DNA of 49,424 nt from Actinomycetota bacterium. Its GTDB lineage: Bacteria > Actinomycetota > Acidimicrobiia > Acidimicrobiales > Ilumatobacteraceae. The notes beneath the pieces are model-generated. The model did not search any database, was not told the origin of the DNA, and worked only from the letters and a program-made list of their open reading frames with translations. Position 1 is the first letter of the stretch. Each line of letters opens with the position of its first letter. A program made the translations under genes and the position numbers. Location: NCBI GenBank assembly GCA_027731085.1, contig JAQCDG010000003.1, forward strand, positions 1 through 49,424, in the 5' to 3' direction. Positions 30,346 to 38,720 of the stretch are shown here, one piece after another.

Positions 30346-31067
30346 TGGCCGGCATTCCAGAACATCTCTTGAAGCGCGCGCAAGAGGCGCGCGAAAAAGC
30401 GGCGGCAGGCGCTGGCGGCGCACCAACGAGTGCACCAGCAGATGGTGACTCGCGAATCTCGGGCGATTTACTGGATCGAAACAAAGGCGCAGTTGCCTTG
30501 GCCGAAAAACCTGGAGCCACTGTGGTCGCTGCGCCGGCAAATGGCAGCGTGCCATTCGGCGCCGGACCTGGGGGTCACACTCAACGCTTGTTGACGGTTG
30601 TCAAATCAGGATCGATTCAAGATGTCAAAGCGGTGCCGGTAGACAAGGTGCACACTTGGCCTCACTTGTTGGGTATCGAGTTTGTTGCTGCCCTCGCGTG
30701 CACGGCGTTTACGTTTGTGTTTTCGTGGTTTGTGAACGCACCATTGTTGCAAGCGGCGAACTTCAATCAGACACCTAATCCTTCGAAAGCGCCGTGGTAC
30801 TTTCTCGGGTTGCAAGAACTGCTGACGATGTTTCACCCGATGATTGCTGGTGTGACGATTCCGGGTATGGGTCTTATCTTAATGATTTTTGCGCCGTATC
30901 TCGATCGCAACGAATCAAATCGGCCAGAAGATCGAAAGTTCTTGACCGGTTTGTGGACTGTGCACTTGATGTTCTGGGCAGTTCTCGTAATCATTGGCTC
31001 ATTCTTCAGAGGTCCTGGTTTCAACTTTGTCTTCCCTTGGCGCGAAGGCATTTTCTTCGAATTGTGA
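30345..31067 (+). CDS. subunit IV-type cytochrome b C-terminal half
   Basis: Protein of 240 aa. A cytosolic N-terminal region of about 100 residues begins with MAGIPEHLLKRAQEAR and is Gly/Ala/Pro-rich. Three transmembrane helices follow: about 108-130, 165-184 and 202-222. The quinol-site PEWY motif of bc complexes is APWYF here (149-153), so the Glu is replaced by Pro. The family is identified by NPSKAPWYFLGLQELL and the final FRGPGFNFVFPW. It completes the b subunit together with the upstream b6-type gene. The gene is unusual for its long soluble N-terminus, since b6f subunit IV is about 160 aa. Confidence 0.88.
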   Translation: MAGIPEHLLKRAQEAREKAAAGAGGAPTSAPADGDSRISGDLLDRNKGAVALAEKPGATVVAAPANGSVPFGAGPGGHTQRLLTVVKSGSIQDVKAVPVDKVHTWPHLLGIEFVAALACTAFTFVFSWFVNAPLLQAANFNQTPNPSKAPWYFLGLQELLTMFHPMIAGVTIPGMGLILMIFAPYLDRNESNRPEDRKFLTGLWTVHLMFWAVLVIIGSFFRGPGFNFVFPWREGIFFEL

Positions 31068-31082
31068 TCGGATAGAACTTTC

Positions 31083-31934
31083 ATGAACTCAACCACAATC
31101 ATCACCATTGCTATCGCGGTTCTTGCAGTCCTCGGTTTGGGCGTCGTTCTGACGGCAACTCGTCGTTCGGATATGCGCGAGACAGGCGTTTTGTCGCGTG
31201 AAACTCGCAAGCGCGATCGTGATGCAAAAAAGTCTTCACGCAATGCGCGGCGCGATGTTGAATCTGAAGCCTCGGCTGTTCGCGGCACCGCAGTTGCCGT
31301 AATCGCACCTGTCGAAATTGAACCTTGGGTTGCGCCCGATGCCGAAATGATCGGCGAGTCACGCCGTGCATTTTTGAATCGCGCCACCGTGACTTTGATG
31401 AGTGCAAGTCTCGGTGGTTTTGCCGCGGCACTGATTGCATTCTTGTGGAAGGGTGCAGATAGTGGTTTCGGTTCAAAAATTAACGCTGGAAAGCTCGAAG
31501 ATGTTGTCGGCCAAATTCGAGCCAATAAAGGGTTTTTGTATTTACCAGAGGCACGTGCTTGGGTAACTGAATATCCAAAAGAAGCGATTTCAAAGGCAGA
31601 CGCAATTTATGCCGGACAAAGTCCGGTTTTCTCTGGCATGTCAGAAGGCATCGTCGCGTTGTATCAGAAGTGCCCGCATCTTGGTTGCAAAGTTCCCGAG
31701 TGCAAAACATCGCAATGGTTCGAGTGCCCATGTCACGGTTCGCAATACAACCGTGTTGGCGAAAAGAAGGGCGGACCGGCGCCGCGCGGCATGGATCGCT
31801 TCGGAGTTTCGGTAAATAACGGGATGGTTGTCATCGACACGGGCACGGTGTTTGGTGGTCCACCAATCGGAACAAACACGACTGGTCAAGAAGCCGAAGG
31901 CCCGCACTGCGTCGGCGGAACCGGTGGACACTAA
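31083..31934 (+). CDS. Rieske [2Fe-2S] protein
   Basis: Iron-sulfur subunit of 283 aa. Cluster ligands are in CPHLGC (C197, H199) and CPCHGS (C215, H218), with C202 and C217 for the disulfide. An extra Cys (C207) lies between the two motifs. A first transmembrane helix is at about 5-25; a second, at about 103-122, follows SRRAFLNR, a good twin-arginine signal, so the Rieske domain is probably exported folded by Tat. A charged cytosolic segment (30-90) separates the helices. It accepts the first electron from quinol and passes it to the c-type cytochromes. Confidence 0.92.
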   Translation: MNSTTIITIAIAVLAVLGLGVVLTATRRSDMRETGVLSRETRKRDRDAKKSSRNARRDVESEASAVRGTAVAVIAPVEIEPWVAPDAEMIGESRRAFLNRATVTLMSASLGGFAAALIAFLWKGADSGFGSKINAGKLEDVVGQIRANKGFLYLPEARAWVTEYPKEAISKADAIYAGQSPVFSGMSEGIVALYQKCPHLGCKVPECKTSQWFECPCHGSQYNRVGEKKGGPAPRGMDRFGVSVNNGMVVIDTGTVFGGPPIGTNTTGQEAEGPHCVGGTGGH

Positions 31935-32975
31935 GTGATTCGTGTAGCAATGCTCGCTGATACAACAACAACTATCGCTTGGGTAATTCTGCTGATCTCG
32001 GTTTTGGGATGGGTCATCTACGGTCTTGGCAATTTGCGTTCATCAAAGCGTGAGATTGGTTCAGAAATCAAACTCGCCGCAAATCGTAAACCTTATTACG
32101 ACGACGAGCGACTTGAAGGTGAAAAAATTCAGCGCACACAGTTGATTGGCTTGGCCTGTTTGGCCGTAACAACGATTGCGTTACCGCTTTATTGGATTCT
32201 TGAGCCTGGTCGAATGGTCGGCGCCGAAAAAGAGTTTCAACATCAATTTGAAACTTGGGGCACAGGGCTTTTCGCAACAACGGATGATGGTGGCTACAAC
32301 TGCGCCGGTTGCCATGGCGGCATGAAGGGCGGTGGCGGCGTTGCCTCTTATGCGATTTCTGATCCAAAAACTGGTCAAGTCAAGCAAGTCAACTGGAAAG
32401 CACCGGCGATCAATACGGTGTTCTATCGCTATAGCGAAGAAGAAGTTCGTTTCATTTTGAACTACGGTCGTCCATTTTCGCCGATGTCGGCCTGGGGTTT
32501 GGTCGGCGGTGGCCCGATGAACGAGCAGCAGATTCAAACTGTCATTGAATATGTAAAGAGCATCGAAACTCCGCGTGATGAGAACGGTCAATTGCCAGTT
32601 GAAAAGCAAGATGAAATTCAAGCCGAAGCCGAGCGCCTGGTGAAGGCCGGAACTTATTCTTCGCTTGGTGAGGCGTTGTTCAATTTAGATCTCGGTGGCG
32701 GCAATTATTCTTGCGCGCGTTGCCACACCAAAGGTTGGTCATATGGCGAGCCAGAAATAACTGGTGGCGGTGCTTTTGGTCCGAACCTAACTGGCGGTTC
32801 GGCAGTTCGACAGTTTCCGCAGCGCGACGAGATGATTGAGTTTATCGAGGGCGGTAGCGAACTTGGCAAGAGATATGGTCAACAAGGTCAGGGCTCAGGT
32901 CGGATGCCAGCATTTGGTTTGATGTTGAGTGACGATCAAATCGGTGCGATCATCGACTATGTGAGAGGTTTGTAA
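31935..32975 (+). CDS. membrane-anchored diheme cytochrome c
   Basis: Protein of 346 aa with two N-terminal transmembrane helices (about 12-33 and 69-88) and two extracytoplasmic cytochrome c domains with heme sites CAGCH (123-127) and CARCH (260-264). Candidate Met ligands lie in SPMSAWG and GRMPAFG. It should take the place of cytochrome f or c1. The GTG start follows directly on the Rieske stop codon; an ATG at 31950 is a possible alternative. Diheme c subunits (QcrC) are typical of actinobacterial bc complexes, but here the partner cytochrome b is b6-like. Confidence 0.88.
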   Translation: MIRVAMLADTTTTIAWVILLISVLGWVIYGLGNLRSSKREIGSEIKLAANRKPYYDDERLEGEKIQRTQLIGLACLAVTTIALPLYWILEPGRMVGAEKEFQHQFETWGTGLFATTDDGGYNCAGCHGGMKGGGGVASYAISDPKTGQVKQVNWKAPAINTVFYRYSEEEVRFILNYGRPFSPMSAWGLVGGGPMNEQQIQTVIEYVKSIETPRDENGQLPVEKQDEIQAEAERLVKAGTYSSLGEALFNLDLGGGNYSCARCHTKGWSYGEPEITGGGAFGPNLTGGSAVRQFPQRDEMIEFIEGGSELGKRYGQQGQGSGRMPAFGLMLSDDQIGAIIDYVRGL

Positions 32976-32977
32976 AA

Positions 32978-33802
32978 ATGTTGGCGATGCTTGCAGTTAG
33001 TTGGGAGCCAGAGCTTCGCGGATATGTGATCGTCGCAATTGCCGTTGGTGTTTTGATTGGTGGCACCTATTTGGTAGTCGGCACAAACTTGGGTGGTCGA
33101 CTTGGATTTTTGGTCGTGATGGCTGGTTTTTTCGGGTGGATGGCGATCATGGGTTCAATTTGGTGGATTTACGGCATCGGTCTTACTGGTCGTGCCCCGG
33201 CATGGCAGCCCGGCGAGCCGACAACGATCGTAAGAAGCTCAGATTTGTTAGACGACGCCGAAATCATGGTCACGCCGATGCAACCGTCAGGTGACGCAGT
33301 TGCAGATGCTGCGTCGGCGTCGGGGGTTCTGCAGAGCGAGGGGTGGTTGTTGCTTGAAGAATCTGATCCTCGACGCGGTCAAGCCGTTGCATCTGCCGAT
33401 GAAATTATTCAAAATCAAGCCGAAGAGTTTGCGCTCGGCGAATATCTGTCGGTCGCTGTTTACGACAAAGGTGGCGAGCGATGGCCGAAGATCAACGAGT
33501 CGGTTGACTTCTTTGCGTTTTTTCACGAACCGCATTACTCATTAGTTGAAGTTGCGCCGATCGTGCCTCAGCGCACCGAGCCGGGTCGAGCACCAGCCCG
33601 ACCGGTTATCGACGAAACTCAGCCGCATCGATACGTGTATCTGCTGCGCGATCTCGGCACGAAGCGCCAGCCATCAATTTTTATCACAATTGGCTCGACG
33701 ATTATTTTCTTGCTGCTCTGCCGATTGTTGCACACTCGTGACCTGCGTCTGCGCGAGAATCTCAGCGTCGATTCTGGTTTGCGTTCTCCAGTGAAGAGCT
33801 AA
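32978..33802 (+). CDS. membrane protein of unknown function, last gene of the b6f-like cluster
   Basis: Protein of 274 aa that I do not recognise. Two N-terminal helices (about 14-36 and 44-66), an extracytoplasmic region of about 160 residues and one C-terminal helix (about 228-248) can be seen. The middle contains VLQSEGWLLLEESDPRRGQAV, LGEYLSVAVYDKGGERWP and a FFAFFHEPHY stretch; no heme or Fe-S motif is present. It starts two bases after the cytochrome c gene and ends five bases before nuoA. It bridges the two complexes in gene order, so a structural role in one of them, or a link between them, is inferred. Confidence 0.7.
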   Translation: MLAMLAVSWEPELRGYVIVAIAVGVLIGGTYLVVGTNLGGRLGFLVVMAGFFGWMAIMGSIWWIYGIGLTGRAPAWQPGEPTTIVRSSDLLDDAEIMVTPMQPSGDAVADAASASGVLQSEGWLLLEESDPRRGQAVASADEIIQNQAEEFALGEYLSVAVYDKGGERWPKINESVDFFAFFHEPHYSLVEVAPIVPQRTEPGRAPARPVIDETQPHRYVYLLRDLGTKRQPSIFITIGSTIIFLLLCRLLHTRDLRLRENLSVDSGLRSPVKS

Positions 33803-33807
33803 CAACA

Positions 33808-34284
33808 GTGGGTCAGTATCTTCCGATTGCTGTCTTAACAGTGCTGGCAATCTTGTTTGGCGTCGGGTCGTTGGTCGCATCAAAATTGTTGGCGCCGCGT
33901 CGACCGAATACCGCCAAGCAAGCGCCGTATGAGTGCGGTATCGTGCCGAGTCTTGAAGCACCAGAACGGTTTCCGGTGAGCTTCTATGTAGTGGCGATGT
34001 TGTTCATTATGTTCGACATCGAAATAATTTTTGCCTATCCATATGCGGTTGCCAGCGAATCACTGGGCACTTATGGTTTTTATGAACTCGCTGCGTTTAG
34101 CGCCGTTTTTTTCGTGGCGTTTGTTTATGTTGTGGCGCGTGGCGCACTCGATTGGGGTCCGATTAAGAAGGCACGCAAGTTGGTTGAAGTCGACGGGGAT
34201 ATTCTTTCAGCGTCACGCTCGACATCTACGACGATTCGTCGTGTCGGGCTAGAGGGCCGTGAGCAAGAGAAAGTTTCTGTCTGA
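33808..34284 (+). CDS. nuoA: NADH-quinone oxidoreductase subunit A
   Basis: Membrane subunit of complex I, 158 aa, somewhat longer than usual because of a charged C-terminal tail after residue 120. Three transmembrane helices and the conserved segment [37 protein letters not shown] identify it. GTG start five bases after the preceding gene. First of fourteen consecutive nuo genes; the stop codon overlaps the nuoB start by one base. Confidence 0.95.
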   Translation: MGQYLPIAVLTVLAILFGVGSLVASKLLAPRRPNTAKQAPYECGIVPSLEAPERFPVSFYVVAMLFIMFDIEIIFAYPYAVASESLGTYGFYELAAFSAVFFVAFVYVVARGALDWGPIKKARKLVEVDGDILSASRSTSTTIRRVGLEGREQEKVSV

Positions 34285-34868
34285 TGGGGTTGATTCAAAA
34301 TGTTGCTGACGATGGTTTGGGCGGTCTTGAGCATAATTTTTTGACGGGTCGCGTTGAAGAGTTGGTGAAATGGTCGCGCTCGCGCTCAAGTTGGGGTGCG
34401 ACCTTCGGCCTGGCGTGTTGCGCGATTGAGATGATGACGGCAGGCACCGCGCACTACGACTTGGCACGATTCGGCATGGAAGTTTTTCGTGCGTCACCGC
34501 GACAGGCCGACATCATGATCGTGGCTGGACGAGTCAGCCAAAAGATGGCGCCTGTGTTGCGTCAGGTTTATGACCAGATGATGGAGCCCAAGTGGGTTAT
34601 CTCGATGGGTGTTTGCGCCAGCAGCGGCGGAATGTTCAACAATTACGCAATCGTTCAGGGCGTCGATCAAATCGTGCCAGTCGATGTTTATGCGCCGGGT
34701 TGCCCACCGTCACCAGAAACCTTGATTCATGCCATCGAAACTTTGCATCAATTGATTGAAGACGGCGAGATTATGCGTCGCCGCGAGTCGACAGGTGCCG
34801 GTGCACAAGTTCATATTCAAGAAATCGCCGCAGGCACGACTACGCCTGTCTCTTTAGGATCGCGTTGA
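34284..34868 (+). CDS. nuoB: NADH-quinone oxidoreductase subunit B
   Basis: Peripheral-arm subunit that carries cluster N2, the last Fe-S centre before quinone; 194 aa. Cys ligands appear in [18 protein letters not shown] and [10 protein letters not shown]. Quinone-site residues in this subunit ([13 protein letters not shown] region) are conserved. The C-terminal 25 residues are variable. It overlaps nuoA by one base and precedes nuoC by three. Confidence 0.96.
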   Translation: MGLIQNVADDGLGGLEHNFLTGRVEELVKWSRSRSSWGATFGLACCAIEMMTAGTAHYDLARFGMEVFRASPRQADIMIVAGRVSQKMAPVLRQVYDQMMEPKWVISMGVCASSGGMFNNYAIVQGVDQIVPVDVYAPGCPPSPETLIHAIETLHQLIEDGEIMRRRESTGAGAQVHIQEIAAGTTTPVSLGSR

Positions 34869-34871
34869 GCC

Positions 34872-35339
34872 GTGACGCAAGTTTCGAGTCGAGTTGCTGA
34901 TGATGTTCGCTTCGTCGCCAAGGCTGACTATCTAAAAACGCTCATCACATTGCGCGATGAAGGTTTTGAAATGTGTGTCGACCTCACGGCTGTCGACTAT
35001 TTGACGCACCCCGGTCGCAACATCGCCCCTGAAGTTTTAGGGCAGATTGCTCTTGAACGTTTCGAAGTTGTCGTCAATTTGCTTTCACTTTCGCAGCGCC
35101 GTCGCGTGCGATTGCGCGTGCAGATTGCAGAGTCAGACACGGTGATTGATTCGGCTTTTGATTTATATCCGGGCACCGAAGCGATGGAACGCGAAGTTTT
35201 CGACATGTTCGGCATCAAGTTCAATGGTCACCCAGACTTGACGCGGATCTTGATGCCAGAAGATTGGCAAGGACATCCGTTGCGCAAAGATTATGGCGCC
35301 GGAAATATTCCGGTTCAATTCAAAGGCGCCGCGTCGTGA
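34872..35339 (+). CDS. nuoC: NADH-quinone oxidoreductase subunit C
   Basis: Peripheral-arm subunit next to NuoD, 155 aa, short for the family. It contains the signature ERFEVVVNLLSLSQRRRVRLRV and DLYPGTEAMEREVFDMFGIKFNGHPDLTRILMPEDWQGHPLRKDY. GTG start; its TGA overlaps the nuoD GTG (GTGA). Confidence 0.95.
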   Translation: MTQVSSRVADDVRFVAKADYLKTLITLRDEGFEMCVDLTAVDYLTHPGRNIAPEVLGQIALERFEVVVNLLSLSQRRRVRLRVQIAESDTVIDSAFDLYPGTEAMEREVFDMFGIKFNGHPDLTRILMPEDWQGHPLRKDYGAGNIPVQFKGAAS

Positions 35340-36691
35340 CCGCAACCGAGAACATCGCGGACTCGCAAGACGCTGTGATTACGGCGGCCGGCACGAACGA
35401 GGGTCGTCAAGAACTTCAACTTCGAAAAGATGTTTCAGCAAAAGAAATTTTGCGTGGTTCAGGCGCAGTTTTGCGGATGAGCGAGTCTGAAGTAGCAGCG
35501 CTGGCGGGCACGCAGAGCGAAGATCAGACGATGATCATCAACATGGGGCCACAGCATCCGAGCACGCACGGTGTTTTGCGTTTGATGCTCGAACTAAATG
35601 GCGAAACTGTTTTGCGTTGCAAGCCCGTAATCGGCTATTTGCACACTGGCATGGAAAAGACGGGCGAGTCGTTGACCTTTATGCAAGGTGGCACGAATGT
35701 GACCCGCATGGACTATGCGTCGCCACTGAATAACGAGCTTGTTTTTGCGATGACGACCGAAAAGTTGCTCGGCATCGATCAAGATATTCCGGAGCGCGCG
35801 GTATGGATTCGCATGTTGCTCTCTGAACTGAATCGCATCAGTAGTCACTTGTTGTTTATGGCGACGAACGGCATGGATATCGGTGCGGTTTCGATGATGC
35901 TTTACGGGTTTCGTGAGCGCGAAGAAGTGTTGCGATTTTTTCAAAAAGTTACAGGGCTACGAATGAACCACAACTTCATTCGCCCCGGCGGTGTCGCGGC
36001 AGATTTGCCTGCTGGCTGGCGCGACGAAGTGCTTAATTTGCTCGATGCTCTGCCAGCGCGACTTGCCGAATATGAAATCTTGATGACTGGTCAACCAATT
36101 TGGCGTGAGCGGTTGCAGGGCGTTGGCGTGATTACACGCGACGAGGCGATTGCGCTTTCGGCAACTGGTCCAATTTTGCGCAGTACGGGCTTGTCGTGGG
36201 ATTTGCGTCGCGACATGCCGTATTTGCGCTACGACAAAGTCGAATTCGATGTGATCATCGGCAGTTATGGCGATGCCTTTGATCGTTATTCAATTCGTTT
36301 GAACGAAATTCGCGAATCGATGCGCATCGTGCGACAAGTTCTTGATGCGATGCCACAGGGCGACTATCGCATTCAAGACAAGAAAGTGACACCACCACCG
36401 CGTGGTCGCATCGACGAATCAATGGAAGCGTTGATTCACCACTTCAAGATTTTCACCGAGGGTTTCAAAGTGCCAGAAGGCGAAGCGTATTTGGCGATCG
36501 AAAGCCCGCGCGGCGAGATTGCTTGCTATATCGCCAGTGACGGTTCGGCCACGCCGTATCGAATGCATGTACGAGCACCGAGTTTTATCAACATTCAAAC
36601 CATGCCGCTCATGATGCGTGGTGGTTTGGTCGCTGATGCGGTGGCCGTTATTTCGTCGGTCGACCCAGTGCTTGGCGAGGTAGATCGATGA
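35336..36691 (+). CDS. nuoD: NADH-quinone oxidoreductase subunit D
   Basis: Quinone-binding 49-kDa-type subunit, 451 aa. Motifs: INMGPQHPSTHGVLRLMLEL with the quinone-site His, GYLHTGMEK, NRISSHLLF, PGGVAADLPAGW, and the C-terminal RAPSFINIQTMPLMMRGGLVADAVAVISSVDPVLGEVDR. I place the start at the GTG overlapping the nuoC stop. This leaves a divergent N-terminal segment of about 60 residues before the conserved core, longer than in most NuoD. Confidence 0.96.
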   Translation: MTATENIADSQDAVITAAGTNEGRQELQLRKDVSAKEILRGSGAVLRMSESEVAALAGTQSEDQTMIINMGPQHPSTHGVLRLMLELNGETVLRCKPVIGYLHTGMEKTGESLTFMQGGTNVTRMDYASPLNNELVFAMTTEKLLGIDQDIPERAVWIRMLLSELNRISSHLLFMATNGMDIGAVSMMLYGFREREEVLRFFQKVTGLRMNHNFIRPGGVAADLPAGWRDEVLNLLDALPARLAEYEILMTGQPIWRERLQGVGVITRDEAIALSATGPILRSTGLSWDLRRDMPYLRYDKVEFDVIIGSYGDAFDRYSIRLNEIRESMRIVRQVLDAMPQGDYRIQDKKVTPPPRGRIDESMEALIHHFKIFTEGFKVPEGEAYLAIESPRGEIACYIASDGSATPYRMHVRAPSFINIQTMPLMMRGGLVADAVAVISSVDPVLGEVDR

Positions 36692-37302
36692 GTCGCTTGA
36701 GCGATACAAATATCAAATTGGCGCACGAGGTCATCGCCAGGTATCCGCGCCCGAAGTCTGCATTGATTCCGTTGTTGCATCTTTCGCAAGAGCAAAACGG
36801 TTACATCACTCGTGAGGCGATGCAACACTTGGGCGAACTTGTTGGTGTTACATCGGCCGAGGTTTATGGCACCGCAAGTTTTTATGAGATGTTCAAGTTT
36901 GAACCAGTTGGCAAATATTTGATCAACATTTGTGGCACGATGTCGTGTGCATTGATGGGGGCAAACGAACTGATGCATCATGCCGAAAAGAAACTGGGTG
37001 TCAAGGCGGGTGGCACGACACCAGATGGCGTGTTCACACTCGCGCACGCTGAATGTCAGGCGGCCTGTACTGAAGCACCAACTTTGCAGGTTAATTATCG
37101 CTACCGCTTGCGTGTGACGCCTGCTGATTTGGATCGGTTGATCGACAACTTGCGAGACGGCAAATTGAACGACGAGTTTCCGCCGCACGGTGTGCTGTCA
37201 AAAGTTCGCCAGTTGATCGATGCCACGCGAGCAGTCGGTACGAAAGCACCAGAAGATGTCAACGAGTCACCGGCTTGGCTGGACGGCAAGGCGGCACTGT
37301 GA
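36688..37302 (+). CDS. nuoE: NADH-quinone oxidoreductase subunit E
   Basis: 24-kDa-type subunit with a [2Fe-2S] cluster (N1a), 204 aa. Ligands C82 and C87 (CGTMSC) and C123 and C127 (CQAAC) are present, as is the thioredoxin-like fold segment VYGTASFYEMFKFEPVGKY. A C-terminal tail of about 50 residues extends beyond the usual end. It overlaps nuoD by four bases (ATGA) and nuoF by four (GTGA). Confidence 0.95.
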   Translation: MSRLSDTNIKLAHEVIARYPRPKSALIPLLHLSQEQNGYITREAMQHLGELVGVTSAEVYGTASFYEMFKFEPVGKYLINICGTMSCALMGANELMHHAEKKLGVKAGGTTPDGVFTLAHAECQAACTEAPTLQVNYRYRLRVTPADLDRLIDNLRDGKLNDEFPPHGVLSKVRQLIDATRAVGTKAPEDVNESPAWLDGKAAL

Positions 37303-38720
37303 GCAAGACATATGTGCACGCGCCAGGTTTCGTCGCGGGAGACCGGCCAAAAATTGTCACTTCGCGATTTGAATTCGCCGACTCGTATACCCTCGAGCGT
37401 TATCTCGCGACAGACGGATATAAAGGTTTGCGCGCGGCTTTGTCACGGCCGGCAAATGAGATCCACGAAGATGTAAAAAGTGCGACCGTGTTGGGTCGAG
37501 GTGGCGCGGGCTTTCCGGCGGGCACGAAGTGGGGCTTGACGCCACAACAAGTTTGGCCGCGATATTTGGTCGTCAACGGCGACGAAAGCGAACCCGGCAC
37601 CTACAAAGATCGGTTGTTGATGGAGCGCGACCCGCATCAGTTGATTGAGGGTTGTTTGATTGCCTGTTACGCCGCTGGTCTCTCGCAGTGCTTCCTATAT
37701 ATAAGGGGAGAAATGGCTATCGCCCAAGAGCGTGTCGCGACGGCGCTGAACGAGGCATATGCGGCTGGTTATATCGGCAAAAATATTTTGGGTTCGAAGT
37801 TTTCTGTCGACATTATTTTGCATTGGGGTGCTGGTGCATATGTCGTTGGCGAAGAAACGGCATTGATCGAAAGCCTCGAAGGAAACCGCGGCATGCCACG
37901 ATTGAAGCCACCATTTTTTCCGGCAGCCAACGGACTTTATGGTCAGCCAACGATCGTCAACAATGTCGAGACACTTGCCAACCTGCCGTGGTTGCTGACT
38001 CACGGTGTCGCCGCGTATACGGCGATTGGCACAAAAACTTCGCCGGGCACACGAATGGTTGCCGTCTCAGGTCATGTTAAGCGACCGGGCGTTTACGAAA
38101 TTATTAACGGCACAACTACATTTCGCGATTTGATTTACGGCGAAGAATTCAGTGGTGGCATTCGCAACGGCAACTCGTTGAAAGCTTTCGTGCCCGGTGG
38201 TGGTTCGGCGCCATGGTTTACCCAAGATCAACTCGATTTGCCATTTGAAGCAAGTCAAGTTGGGCCTGCAGGTTCAATGCTTGGGTCTGGCGCCGTAATG
38301 GTGATGGATGAAACAACTGATATTCCGGCAGCCGCGTTGACGCTGACACATTTTTATGCGCACGAATCTTGCGGCAAGTGCACGCCGTGCCGCGAAGGTG
38401 GCACTTGGCTTGAGCGAATTTTGCGTCGCGTGGTCGAGGGTGACGGCACCGATGCAGATTTACAGCAGTTGCTTGAAGTTGGCGCAATGATTTGCCCAGG
38501 TGCGTTTCCGCATGCCGCGAACGAAAAACTAGGTTTGACTGCCGTGCCGTTTCCATACAAGATGACAACGATTTGCTTCGTCGGTCCGTCGGCATATGCG
38601 CCGGTGCATTCGGCGTTGACTCTTTTTAGAAGCGAGTTTGAAGCGCGCGTGAAGAAGCGTGTGACGATTCCCGTGACGGCAGTTGTTGGTGTCGCGGCGA
38701 ATGCAAGTGTGTCAGCATGA
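37299..38720 (+). CDS. nuoF: NADH-quinone oxidoreductase subunit F
   Basis: NADH-oxidising 51-kDa-type subunit, 473 aa. FMN and NADH sites: GRGGAGFPAGTKWGL and NGDESEPGTYKDR, followed by GAGAYVVGEETALIESLEG. The [4Fe-4S] N3 ligands are in ESCGKCTPCREG with the fourth Cys near MICPGAF. The GTG start overlaps nuoE. An internal AGGGGAGAA followed by ATG near 37713 is part of the conserved IRGEM coding segment and is not taken as a start. Confidence 0.96.
   Translation: MSKTYVHAPGFVAGDRPKIVTSRFEFADSYTLERYLATDGYKGLRAALSRPANEIHEDVKSATVLGRGGAGFPAGTKWGLTPQQVWPRYLVVNGDESEPGTYKDRLLMERDPHQLIEGCLIACYAAGLSQCFLYIRGEMAIAQERVATALNEAYAAGYIGKNILGSKFSVDIILHWGAGAYVVGEETALIESLEGNRGMPRLKPPFFPAANGLYGQPTIVNNVETLANLPWLLTHGVAAYTAIGTKTSPGTRMVAVSGHVKRPGVYEIINGTTTFRDLIYGEEFSGGIRNGNSLKAFVPGGGSAPWFTQDQLDLPFEASQVGPAGSMLGSGAVMVMDETTDIPAAALTLTHFYAHESCGKCTPCREGGTWLERILRRVVEGDGTDADLQQLLEVGAMICPGAFPHAANEKLGLTAVPFPYKMTTICFVGPSAYAPVHSALTLFRSEFEARVKKRVTIPVTAVVGVAANASVSA

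Noticed and set aside
37700-37730. Internal start in nuoF (AGGGGAGAA followed by ATG, after a TATATA stretch)
   Set aside because: The bases encode the conserved NuoF segment IRGEM, so the Shine-Dalgarno likeness is coincidental.
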